Notes under the pieces: generated by a model
What the model was told of the DNA's origin: nothing
Databases searched by the model: none
The model's input: only the letters and a program-made list of their open reading frames with translations
Shown: piece by piece, positions 31,566 through 37,542 of the stretch
How the letters are laid out: each line of letters begins with the position of its first letter
Position numbering within the stretch: position 1 is the stretch's first letter
Made by a program: the position numbers and the translations under genes
DNA from: an uncultured Oscillospiraceae bacterium
Lineage (GTDB): Bacteria; Bacillota; Clostridia; Oscillospirales; Oscillospiraceae
Length of the DNA: 37,542 bases
Assembly (NCBI GenBank): GCA_910588625.1
Contig: CAJUQN010000019.1
Coordinates: 1 to 37,542 of the forward strand
Direction of reading: 5' to 3'

Positions 31566-32484
31566 GGCGCCCACCTCCGATCAGGTCAAGGAAATACGCT
31601 TCCAGGTCCGCGCCCTTCTGCTCCATGGCCAGCAGGGCCACTCCGTTTCGGGCCAGGGCGTAGGACGCCTGCTTGGGGTCGTCCAGGCAGGCGTAGAGCT
31701 GGACCACATTGTTGGGCAGGACCTCAAACTTGTCCGTACCCAGCTCGCTCTGGAGAACAGCGGCGGCCTTGGCGGCGTTGTCCACCTCCAGCCGCAGACA
31801 GGTGCGGCACTTGTCGTGGAGGGCTTCGGCGGAGATCTCCTCCAGGATCTTGCCCTGCTCCATAAAACCGTAGCGGGTGGCCACGTTGGACAGCTCGGAC
31901 AGGATGTGGCTGGAAACCAGAATGGTGGTCTGCCGCTCCTGGTTGAGCTGACGCAGAATCTGCCGGAACTCCGCCACCCCCTCCGGGTCCAGGCCGTTGA
32001 TGGGCTCGTCCAGGATGAGGAAGTCCGGATGGTTCATCAGCGCCAAGGCCAGCCCCAGCCGCTGCTTCATGCCCAGGGAAAAGGATTTGAACTTCTTTTT
32101 CCCCGTATCCGCCAGGTCCACCTGCTCCAGCACCTCGTCCACCGTCTGCCTGCCGGGGATCCCCCTCTGGAGGCGGTAGTATTCCAGGTTCTCCCGAGCC
32201 GTGAGGAAGGGCGAAAAAGAGGGAATTTCGATCATGGCCCCCGTACGGGACCGCTGGGCCCTCATATTTTTCCCCGATGCTCCAAAGAGCTCCATCTCGC
32301 CTCCCGTGGCCTCGGACTGACCTGTAATCATCCGCATGAGAGTGGTCTTCCCCGCCCCGTTTCGGCCCACCAAACCATATACGTCCCCCCGGCGCACCAG
32401 CATATTCACGCCGTCCAGCGCCTTGCAGGAACCATAGGCTTTTTGCAGCCCATAGGTTGCCATCACCGCTGTATTTTCGTTCAT
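31558..32484 (-). CDS. ABC transporter ATP-binding protein (BcrA/LanF-like)
   Basis: A 308-residue ATPase. Walker A GLVGRNGAGKTT is at residues 38-49, the signature FSLGMKQRLGLALAL near 135, Walker B FLILDEPINGLDPEG near 155, and the switch His in ILVSSHILSELSN near 190. The C-terminal 90 residues match the extra domain of antibiotic-resistance ATPases of the BcrA/CprA type. Bacitracin- or lantibiotic-type peptides are likely substrates, inferred from family and from the neighbouring two-component genes. ATG 32484 is chosen from the AAAGGCGGG site and family start. Confidence 0.9.
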   Translation of the reverse strand: MNENTAVMATYGLQKAYGSCKALDGVNMLVRRGDVYGLVGRNGAGKTTLMRMITGQSEATGGEMELFGASGKNMRAQRSRTGAMIEIPSFSPFLTARENLEYYRLQRGIPGRQTVDEVLEQVDLADTGKKKFKSFSLGMKQRLGLALALMNHPDFLILDEPINGLDPEGVAEFRQILRQLNQERQTTILVSSHILSELSNVATRYGFMEQGKILEEISAEALHDKCRTCLRLEVDNAAKAAAVLQSELGTDKFEVLPNNVVQLYACLDDPKQASYALARNGVALLAMEQKGADLEAYFLDLIGGGRHV

Positions 32485-32565
32485 AGCGTTCCCGCCTTTC
32501 TCTTCGTTGTGGCTATAGCTTATCGCAGAAAGGCCAAAACTCTTCAAAGGAAGTCTAAAGAAATC

Positions 32566-33255
32566 CTAAATATCGGCCAGCTTAAACCCGATGCCCCACA
32601 CCGTCTTGATATAGCTCCGGTCCGGGTCCGCCTTGGACAGCTTGGAACGCAGGTTGCTTACGTGGACGTTCACCGTGTTTTCGTCCCCCAAAAAGTCCTC
32701 GCCCCAGACTGCTTCGTAAATCTGTGCCCGGGAAAAGGCCCGACGGGGATTCTCCATCAGCAGGGCCAATATGTCAAATTCCCGGCCCGTCAGGGTCAGA
32801 TCGTTCCCGTCCACCATGGCGATGTGGCTCTCCCGGTCTAAGGTCAAAGGACCCACGGAGAGCACATCCGCCTTCTGCGCGGAAAACTCCCGGCTGCGGC
32901 GCAGCTGGGCCTCCACTCTCGCCAGCACCTCAGCGTTGTCGAAAGGCTTGGGAATAAAGTCGTCCGCCCCTAGCTTGAGCACGTTTACCCGGTCGGACAC
33001 CCCCACCTTGGCGGAGGCCACAATGATGGGCATAGTCTTGCCCCGGCGGATGCTGGCAATGAGCTCCTCCCCCGTCACGCCGGGGAGCATCAGGTCAAGC
33101 ACGATGAGGTCATAGTCGTACTTCTCCGCCCACAGCAGAGCCTCACTTCCAGAAAAGGCAGCCCGGCAAGTGTACCCCGCTCCCTCCAGAATGGTGCACA
33201 GCAGGCGGTTGATATCGGCATCATCTTCCACAACAAGAATGTTGGCGGTCTCCAT
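32566..33255 (-). CDS. OmpR-family response regulator
   Basis: A 229-residue regulator. The receiver has the acidic pocket VVEDD (residues 8-12), the phospho-acceptor D54 in LIVLDLMLPG, and the conserved Lys in FIPKPFD near 103; the winged-helix DNA-binding domain covers about 130-229 (LTLTGREFDILALLMENP, VNVHVSNLRSKLSK, VWGIGFKL). It is first in an operon with a transporter and its kinase, and probably activates that operon on peptide stress. ATG 33255 has GGAGGGA with normal spacing. Confidence 0.93.
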   Translation of the reverse strand: METANILVVEDDADINRLLCTILEGAGYTCRAAFSGSEALLWAEKYDYDLIVLDLMLPGVTGEELIASIRRGKTMPIIVASAKVGVSDRVNVLKLGADDFIPKPFDNAEVLARVEAQLRRSREFSAQKADVLSVGPLTLDRESHIAMVDGNDLTLTGREFDILALLMENPRRAFSRAQIYEAVWGEDFLGDENTVNVHVSNLRSKLSKADPDRSYIKTVWGIGFKLADI

Positions 33256-33287
33256 GGGCATTCCCTCCAGTTTCTTACTCAGTGTGT

Positions 33288-33293
33288 AGTATA
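33288..33293 (-). promoter_or_regulatory. Possible -10 box of the response regulator operon
   Basis: TATACT on the minus strand (33288-33293) lies 33 bases before the start. The -35 position (GGAAAC) is poor and falls in a CCCCCGG/CCGGGGG hairpin (33303-33328), as expected for a promoter needing an activator. The rest of the 214-base gap holds this hairpin and a palindromic repeat. Confidence 0.4.
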
Positions 33294-33425
33294 TCACAAA
33301 TACCCCCGGCGTTTCCAGACACCGGGGGCATACTTTAGCCTTTTTTAAGATTTACCGCTTCCCAGCAAAGCGCTCTTTCGTCACCGGGCAAAAACTCAAA
33401 GTTTAACATTCCTTTGGAAACGAAC

Positions 33426-33457
33426 TAAAAGTTCTCTTTTGAGTCCTTTTTCTTACA
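33426..33457 (+). repeat. Second copy of the palindromic intergenic repeat
   Basis: TCCTTTTTC and GAAAAAGGA form a 9-bp stem, preceded by AAAAGTTCTCTTTTGAG, which parallels AAAAGTTTCTTTTCGG of the copy between argC and argJ (there on the other strand). The two appear to be diverged members of one dispersed family. Confidence 0.45.
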
Positions 33458-33469
33458 GGAAAAAGGAAC

Positions 33470-33733
33470 TTATCCCGTGATGGTGGGCGCTTGGTTGGTG
33501 AACTTCTGGGACGCCTGGGCGATCTGCTCGGGCTGGGCCTGCTCCACCTTGTACCAGCCCTTCTGTTTGCCCGTCTCAAAGAGCTGGGTCTGAGTCTTGT
33601 GTCCCTGGGTCAACAGGTTAACGAAAGTATCCCGCAGCTGCACGTTGGTACACTCAGAGGCGAATAGGTTGTAATTGGTGCTCATCTTCTTCTCAGTGAG
33701 CAGCAGGTCAGTAATGATCTCGTTTTCCTTCAT
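33470..33733 (-). CDS. CotF-like spore coat protein
   Basis: An 87-residue helical protein. NEIITDLLLTEKKMSTNYNL and the ECTNVQLRDTFVNLLTQGHK segment match the Coat_F family (ferritin-like two-helix fold), a spore coat protein group in Bacilli and Clostridia. The C-terminal GKQKGWYKVEQAQ is also typical. It starts 12 bases after the smaller gene upstream and shares its promoter. Confidence 0.85.
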   Translation of the reverse strand: MKENEIITDLLLTEKKMSTNYNLFASECTNVQLRDTFVNLLTQGHKTQTQLFETGKQKGWYKVEQAQPEQIAQASQKFTNQAPTITG

Positions 33734-33745
33734 GGTCCGTCCTCC

Positions 33746-33931
33746 TTACTTCAGAAAGCCCAGCAGAGTGTCGTAGTTCTGCTTGTGCTGGGCGGCGTAT
33801 TGATTATAGGTGCTTTTCAGCTCAGTTTCCTGAGTTGCCTGGGCGGCGTCCTGGTACTTGCAGCACAGCATCCGCTCAAAGCCAAGCTGGTCCTCTAACG
33901 CGGACAGCTCTTTGGCGCTCAGATTGGACAT
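33746..33931 (-). CDS. Small CotF-related protein
   Basis: A 61-residue helical protein (LSAKELSALEDQLGFERMLC, then CKYQDAAQATQETELKSTYN) of the type encoded next to CotF genes in Clostridia. It looks like half of a ferritin-like helical hairpin and may pair with the CotF protein. AAGGAGGGAC precedes the ATG. A sigma-E-like promoter upstream supports mother-cell expression during sporulation. Confidence 0.78.
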   Translation of the reverse strand: MSNLSAKELSALEDQLGFERMLCCKYQDAAQATQETELKSTYNQYAAQHKQNYDTLLGFLK

Positions 33932-33960
33932 GAGTAAGTCCCTCCTTTACATTGGTGCCG

Positions 33961-33990
33961 TTAGTATGGCCCAGCAGAGGAAAAATATGC
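33961..33990 (-). promoter_or_regulatory. Probable sigma-E sporulation promoter
   Basis: On the minus strand GCATATT (33984-33990) matches the sigma-E -35 consensus, and after 15 bases CATACTAA (33961-33968) carries the CATAC core of its -10. It is placed 30 bases before the CotF-related gene. Confidence 0.55.
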
Positions 33991-33993
33991 AAA

Positions 33994-34026
33994 AAATTCC
34001 ACGTCTGAAAATCAGACGCGGAATTT
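33994..34026 (-). terminator. Terminator of the esterase/ATP-grasp cassette
   Basis: AAATTCC-CGTCTGA pairs with TCAGACG-GGAATTT on the minus strand, followed by TTTGCATATTTTT, six bases after the ATP-grasp gene. The T-run overlaps the sigma-E promoter of the coat genes. Confidence 0.85.
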
Positions 34027-34032
34027 GGAGAA

Positions 34033-35229
34033 TTACTTCTTTTTCAACTTCAAAACATCCCTGTAGAAGGTGTCCAGCGCCCTCTTTGTGGGAAAGGCGG
34101 CTACATACATCTGGTTGCCCATGGCATCGGACAGCACGTCGGGGATGCGGCCCACCATCTTCATGCGCTCTCCGTACTTCTCCATAATGGCCTCGTGGTC
34201 CATTGCGAACGGCTTGCCGTCCCGGCGGCCAGCATAAGCGCAGAATACGTGCTCACCGGTTTCCAGGGTGGACTTGTCAAAGGCGATCATGTCCGCCCAG
34301 ATTTTATACACGTTGGTTGAGTTGGCAAAGTTCATCATGTCGGGGCTGAACCCGCCACAGGGACGCATATTGACCTCCAAGGCCACCACGTCGCCCTTCT
34401 TTCCCATGCCCTCCTGGTCCTGGGTGAGCCGGAAGAACTCAAAGTGCACGAAACGGCTCTTGACACCGAAGCTCTTTACCGTAGCCCGGCCCGCCTTTCT
34501 GGTGTCAGCGGGGAGGTCTTTAACGATGTAGTAGATGGAGTTGTCCTCCTCGTTGACGATGTCCATGATGGACATCGGGGTGACGTTGCCCGTCTCAAAG
34601 ATGGGGTTGCCGTTGGAGTCAATGATGGCATCATAGGAGTTGACCTCGGCGTGAATGAACTCCTCCATGATGTAGGTGATGGGCTGCTTGATCTCCAAGA
34701 AGCACTTCAAATCCTCCTCGCTGGACAGCTTGTGGGTATCGGAGGCGCCCACACCGTTGTCCGGCTTCACCACCACAGGCCAGCCCACCTTTTTGATGAA
34801 GGCCATGCAGCCCTTGAAATCATCCACCAGGTGATAGCGTGCCACCGGGATGCCAACCTTCTCATAAAACTCCTTCATCTTGGATTTGAACTTGATGCGG
34901 GGAATGTCATCGCTCTGGAAGCCGGAGGTGATGTGGAAATCGGTGCGCAGCCGGGCATCCCGCTCCAGCCAGTACTCGTTGTTGGACTCCAGCCAGTCCA
35001 CCCGGCCGTGCTTAAAGATAAAGTAGGCCACAGCGCGGTAAACCTCGTCGTAGTTCTCCAGGCTGCCCACCTTGTAATACTCATTGAGGCTGTCCCGCAG
35101 CTCATTGGTCAGCTCATCATAGGGCGCGTCGCCAATACCCAGCACATTGAGCCCGTTGCTTTTCAGCTCCCGGCAGAACTGCCAGTAGTTGGTGGGAAAA
35201 TTGGGGGAAATGAAGATCACATTTTTCAT
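34033..35229 (-). CDS. ATP-grasp ligase of unknown substrate
   Basis: A 398-residue ATP-grasp enzyme. An N-terminal pre-ATP-grasp domain (MKNVIFISPNFPTNYWQFCR) is followed by a lid with GWPVVVKPDNGVGASDTHKL near residue 150, and the metal-binding end VVALEVNMRPCGGFSPDMMN near 290. Such enzymes activate a carboxylate as acyl phosphate and join it to an amine or thiol. General annotation would be carbamoyl-phosphate-synthase-large-chain-like, but the size and context (two esterases) point to a stand-alone ligase. GAGAGAAGGAAG precedes the ATG. It is third in its operon. Confidence 0.85.
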   Translation of the reverse strand: MKNVIFISPNFPTNYWQFCRELKSNGLNVLGIGDAPYDELTNELRDSLNEYYKVGSLENYDEVYRAVAYFIFKHGRVDWLESNNEYWLERDARLRTDFHITSGFQSDDIPRIKFKSKMKEFYEKVGIPVARYHLVDDFKGCMAFIKKVGWPVVVKPDNGVGASDTHKLSSEEDLKCFLEIKQPITYIMEEFIHAEVNSYDAIIDSNGNPIFETGNVTPMSIMDIVNEEDNSIYYIVKDLPADTRKAGRATVKSFGVKSRFVHFEFFRLTQDQEGMGKKGDVVALEVNMRPCGGFSPDMMNFANSTNVYKIWADMIAFDKSTLETGEHVFCAYAGRRDGKPFAMDHEAIMEKYGERMKMVGRIPDVLSDAMGNQMYVAAFPTKRALDTFYRDVLKLKKK

Positions 35230-35269
35230 AGGTGCTTCCTTCTCTCTTTATTACTGCCTCACGGCAAAT

Positions 35270-36028
35270 TTAGGTTTGATCCAACAGATACGGCACAAAG
35301 TAGGCTACCTGCTTATACCACCAGTCCCAGTCGTGGGCCACGTCGTAGCCCCACAGATCAACCCAGATGTGGATGTCCTTCTGCCGGAAGATGTCCGCCA
35401 GCCACATGGTGGTTCCCGGAATCTCCCAGGGCCCGCGGCCTGCGCAGATGACCCCCTTCTTCTGATTGTACAGCTCAATAAAGGGGTGATCGTTGGGCAT
35501 ATCGGACAGGTAATGGACGGGAGAATTTCGGTAAACCACCTCGTCCACGTAGCTGTCGAAACCGTAGTCTGCACTGTAAACACCGCTGAGAGCCAGCACC
35601 CGGTCGAACAAGTCCGGGCGGCGGAAAAACAGGTTAGCGGCGTGAGTAGCACCCAAACTGCACCCGAACACCATCACGCCGGGCTCGCCGTCCCAACCGT
35701 TGCGCTCATTCACCATGGCTCGCATAAAGGGCGTCAGCTCGTCAGTGATATAGGCGATCCACTGTTCGTAGCGGCGGATACGCCAATAGGGGTCGCCGCT
35801 CTTGTCGGACCAGCTCTCCGCATCTATGGTGTCGATGGAGAACACCATTACCTGCCCCGACTCGATCCAGGGCGCCCAGGCGTCGGTCATGCGGAAGTTC
35901 TCAAAATCAAAGAACCGGCCATCCTGACAAGGAATAAACAGCACCGGACGTCCCGTATGCCCATACACCTTGCACTCCATCTCCCGGTCTAAAGCGGGGC
36001 TGTAGTCCTTGAAATATTGCGTCTCCAT
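35270..36028 (-). CDS. Alpha/beta hydrolase, esterase-like (COG4947 type)
   Basis: A 252-residue hydrolase without signal peptide. VLFIPCQDGRFFDFENF near residue 30 supplies the oxyanion region, VMVFGCSLGATHAANLFFRR carries the nucleophilic Ser (about residue 123) in a G-C-S-L-G elbow, and DLWGYDVAHDWDWW near 230 the catalytic His. It fits the COG4947 esterase group, whose substrates are not known. It lies between another esterase and the ATP-grasp gene, with gaps of 24 and 40 bases. Confidence 0.83.
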   Translation of the reverse strand: METQYFKDYSPALDREMECKVYGHTGRPVLFIPCQDGRFFDFENFRMTDAWAPWIESGQVMVFSIDTIDAESWSDKSGDPYWRIRRYEQWIAYITDELTPFMRAMVNERNGWDGEPGVMVFGCSLGATHAANLFFRRPDLFDRVLALSGVYSADYGFDSYVDEVVYRNSPVHYLSDMPNDHPFIELYNQKKGVICAGRGPWEIPGTTMWLADIFRQKDIHIWVDLWGYDVAHDWDWWYKQVAYFVPYLLDQT

Positions 36029-36052
36029 AATCTCTCCTCGGTTTCTTGTTTA

Positions 36053-36823
36053 TTAATCCTCCCGCCCATAGAGCAGAGTGTTCATAAAAAATGGAATCTG
36101 CCGCTCCCAACTGGCCTCGCTGTGGTCGCCACCGGGGACCAAGCGAAAATCCAGCAAAATGTGCCGGTCCAGTAAAGCTGCAGCCGTCCGGCCCAGCAGC
36201 TTGAAGGTCTGGGCGTGGTTAGACAACTCACGGGAACCGTAATCCATATACAGCACCGTGCCGGGGGACACTCTAGCGGTGCGGATGAGTGTGTCCACTT
36301 TCCCCGGAGCCACCCACAGAGAGGGCGACAGCGCCGCTCCCCGGGAGAAATAGCGGTTGTACTCCAGCACAGCGTACAGAGTCATCAATCCACCCATGGA
36401 GCTCCCCGCGATGAAAGTATTCTCTCTGCCTGGAAGGGTAGGAAATTCCCGATCAATCTGCGGCTTAAAGGCGTAGACCAGCCATTCCATGGTAGTTCTC
36501 CCCCGCCCTGCTACCCGGCCAAAACCACCGGTGTAAAATGACCAGGGAGAGTACTCCGACAGCCGTCCATTATCCGGATGATGGTTGCACTCCACCGCCG
36601 CCACAATAATCTGTGTCTGGGTTGCATCCAGGTATTCACCCATACCCCAGCTTTTACCATAGGTGGCGTCCCCGTCGAAAAACACGTTGTGTCCGTCAAA
36701 CATATACAGCACCGGATAGCGTAGGTCAGGGTCAGCCTCCCAGGAATCCGGGAGGTAGATATAGGCCCTGCGGGATTCGTCGCCGGTGAGCTCTGGGATG
36801 GTGATATTCCAGCTGTCAATCAT
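36053..36823 (-). CDS. Alpha/beta hydrolase, esterase D/Fes-like
   Basis: A 256-residue hydrolase of the COG2819/esterase D group. YPVLYMFDGHNVFFDGDATY near residue 40 is characteristic; the Ser is in FIAGSSMGGLMTLYAVLEY (about residue 140), and GGDHSEASWERQIPFFM near 235 contains the His. Related enzymes hydrolyse siderophore, sugar or peptide esters. No signal peptide is seen, so it should act inside the cell. ATG 36823 is preferred over 36841 because AAAGGA then lies at normal spacing. It heads the cassette. Confidence 0.83.
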   Translation of the reverse strand: MIDSWNITIPELTGDESRRAYIYLPDSWEADPDLRYPVLYMFDGHNVFFDGDATYGKSWGMGEYLDATQTQIIVAAVECNHHPDNGRLSEYSPWSFYTGGFGRVAGRGRTTMEWLVYAFKPQIDREFPTLPGRENTFIAGSSMGGLMTLYAVLEYNRYFSRGAALSPSLWVAPGKVDTLIRTARVSPGTVLYMDYGSRELSNHAQTFKLLGRTAAALLDRHILLDFRLVPGGDHSEASWERQIPFFMNTLLYGRED

Positions 36824-36974
36824 GGTTTCAGGTCCTTTCATGCTTCAAAGCAGTATTTATAATATGGTAGTTTAGCACAGTGACGCAGAAAATGCAATCC
36901 ATGGATTCCCCTATCTTCTACTTTCCCTGCTCTGAGTTATGACGAATTTTCACAGATAATTTTTACCTTCGCTC

Positions 36975-37004
36975 TTGACTCAACTAGGGTGCTTGTGCTA
37001 AAAT
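36975..37004 (+). promoter_or_regulatory. Possible promoter of tRNA-Thr
   Basis: TTGACT (36975-36980), an 18-base spacer and TAAAAT (36999-37004). It is about 120 bases upstream of the tRNA. The 287-base gap also contains an imperfect CCGGC/GCCGG hairpin at about 37099-37118; no gene is seen. Confidence 0.45.
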
Positions 37005-37128
37005 ATTTTTTGTTGTGATTCATAATCAATAAGGTTCTTGGGTTATATGTAAGGCAACTCTTTTCAAATCCCCAAAACTGTGGTAAACTAAAAAAGAATC
37101 CGGCAAGGGGCCGGTTCTCATAGCAAAC

Positions 37129-37204
37129 GCTGGTATAGCTCAGTTGGTAGAGCAGCTGATTCGTAATCAGCAGGTCGTGTGTTCGAGTCACATTACCAGC
37201 TCCA
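37129..37204 (+). tRNA. tRNA-Thr (anticodon CGT)
   Basis: A 76-base cloverleaf: acceptor GCTGGTA/TACCAGC, D-arm AGCTCAGTTGGTAGAGC, anticodon arm GCTGA-TTCGTAA-TCAGC with anticodon CGT (reads ACG, Thr), T-arm with loop TTCGAGT, discriminator T and an encoded CCA. A terminator follows directly. Confidence 0.96.
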
Positions 37205-37237
37205 GGCTTCTTGCTTTTATGGCAAGGAGCCTTTTTT
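37205..37237 (+). terminator. tRNA terminator that also holds the antitoxin ribosome binding site
   Basis: GGCTTCTTGC (37205-37214) pairs with GCAAGGAGCC (37222-37231), followed by six Ts. The 3' arm contains AAGGAG, and the antitoxin ATG comes directly after the T-run, so read-through transcripts would hide the ribosome binding site in the stem. Confidence 0.85.
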
Positions 37238-37417
37238 ATGAACAATTTTAGTCAAAAGAGTTATTCTCGGTCTATGGATAACGCTGAGGCTTCCGTTCGG
37301 ATGGAGGGCTGTGAGGTAACGGCGGAGATGCGGAAGCAATGTGAGCGAATCCTGCGCGGAGATGCCACACTGGCAGATTATCTGAAGCATCTTTCCAAGA
37401 CCGCCGAGAGAGTGTGA
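37238..37417 (+). CDS. VbhA-like Fic antitoxin
   Basis: A 59-residue protein with DNAEASVRMEGCEVTAEMRK and ILRGDATLADYLKHL. SVRMEG fits the Fic inhibitory motif (S/T)xxxE(G/N) of class I antitoxins, in which the Glu blocks ATP orientation in the toxin. The gene following four bases later starts like a Fic toxin. The start at 37238 is tied to the AAGGAG in the preceding terminator stem. Confidence 0.78.
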   Translation: MNNFSQKSYSRSMDNAEASVRMEGCEVTAEMRKQCERILRGDATLADYLKHLSKTAERV

Positions 37418-37421
37418 TATC

Positions 37422-37532
37422 ATGGCCTACAATATCGACCCGCTCCAAGGCAACTGTTACTCGGGTACCACTGTGCTGATCAACAAACTAGGCCGTGTTC
37501 ACATAAGAGCATCCACAACAAGAGCAAAATAG
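37422..37532 (+). pseudogene. Truncated Fic-type toxin gene
   Basis: The frame begins MAYNIDPLQGNCYSGTTVLI, then NKLG, which is the usual N-terminus of Fic toxins paired with VbhA antitoxins (Y-IDP...Y-GT-VL-NKLGI). After NKLG (about base 37493) the reading changes to RVHIRASTTRAK and stops at TAG 37530-37532, with no Fic continuation in this frame. The HPFxxGNGR catalytic motif would lie beyond the window. Insertion of another element or a recombination junction is the simplest explanation; an assembly error is possible. Confidence 0.7.
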
Positions 37533-37542
37533 ACAAAAGTCA

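Noticed and set aside
31564..32841. Plus-strand open frame of 425 codons
   Set aside because: Mirror of the ABC ATPase and response regulator genes, whose Walker and receiver motifs are intact on the minus strand.
36937..37245. Minus-strand open frame of 102 codons containing GNVTRTHDLLITNQLLYQLS
   Set aside because: It is the well-known spurious frame antisense to a tRNA gene; the tRNA-Thr on the plus strand explains it.
1..37542. CRISPR array or defence island
   Set aside because: No regularly spaced direct repeats or cas-like proteins were seen anywhere; the only toxin-antitoxin trace is the broken Fic module at the right edge.

Overview
The window looks like chromosomal DNA from a spore-forming, GC-rich member of the Clostridia, most likely Oscillospiraceae near Flavonifractor, Pseudoflavonifractor or Lawsonibacter. 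This is inferred from the gene repertoire: a two-gene 2-hydroxyacyl-CoA dehydratase/activase pair, CotF-type coat proteins, ArgJ-type arginine synthesis, a CtpE-like P-type ATPase, and frequent AGGAGG ribosome binding sites. I could not run a database search.

Layout. 1-330 is a damaged accessory junction: a minus-strand FMN riboswitch now reads into a degenerate tnpV-like fragment, which is itself cut at base 50/51 by what looks like an IS terminus. 501-5498 holds a SLOG (DUF1273) protein, a minus-strand unit of GT-C glycosyltransferase, exonuclease III and a small protein, and asnB. 5671-10401 is an operon of a double activase, its 2-hydroxyacyl-CoA dehydratase-like partner and a DIP1984-family protein. 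An unassigned structured RNA candidate with a tRNA-like T-arm follows (10407-10660), then a GNAT acetyltransferase and a small cysteine-rich protein.

11570-16386 is mostly minus strand: uridine phosphorylase, a lipoprotein/membrane pair, a DUF2975 / Cro-type regulator / membrane operon, and a coupled sirtuin/CPBP protease pair. 16473-24838 is one large arginine operon read right to left as argG-argH-PAS protein-argC-argJ-argB-argD-argF. It would take glutamate to arginine, with ArgJ recycling acetyl groups; carAB is not present here. The argG promoter is divergent from a cysteine desulfurase/IscU pair, and the intergenic region carries three ArgR-like boxes.

26847-36823 is again minus strand: a CtpE-like P-type ATPase, an antimicrobial-peptide-type response regulator/ABC transporter/micro-ORF/histidine kinase operon, two small CotF-like coat proteins behind an apparent sigma-E promoter, and a three-gene cassette of two esterases and an ATP-grasp ligase with no assigned function. 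The right edge has tRNA-Thr(CGT), a VbhA-type antitoxin and a Fic toxin gene that loses homology after about 24 codons.

Most promising leads: the unassigned structured RNA, the orphaned FMN riboswitch, the ATP-grasp/double esterase cassette, the nested micro-ORFs in the ABC operon, and the broken Fic module beside a tRNA gene.
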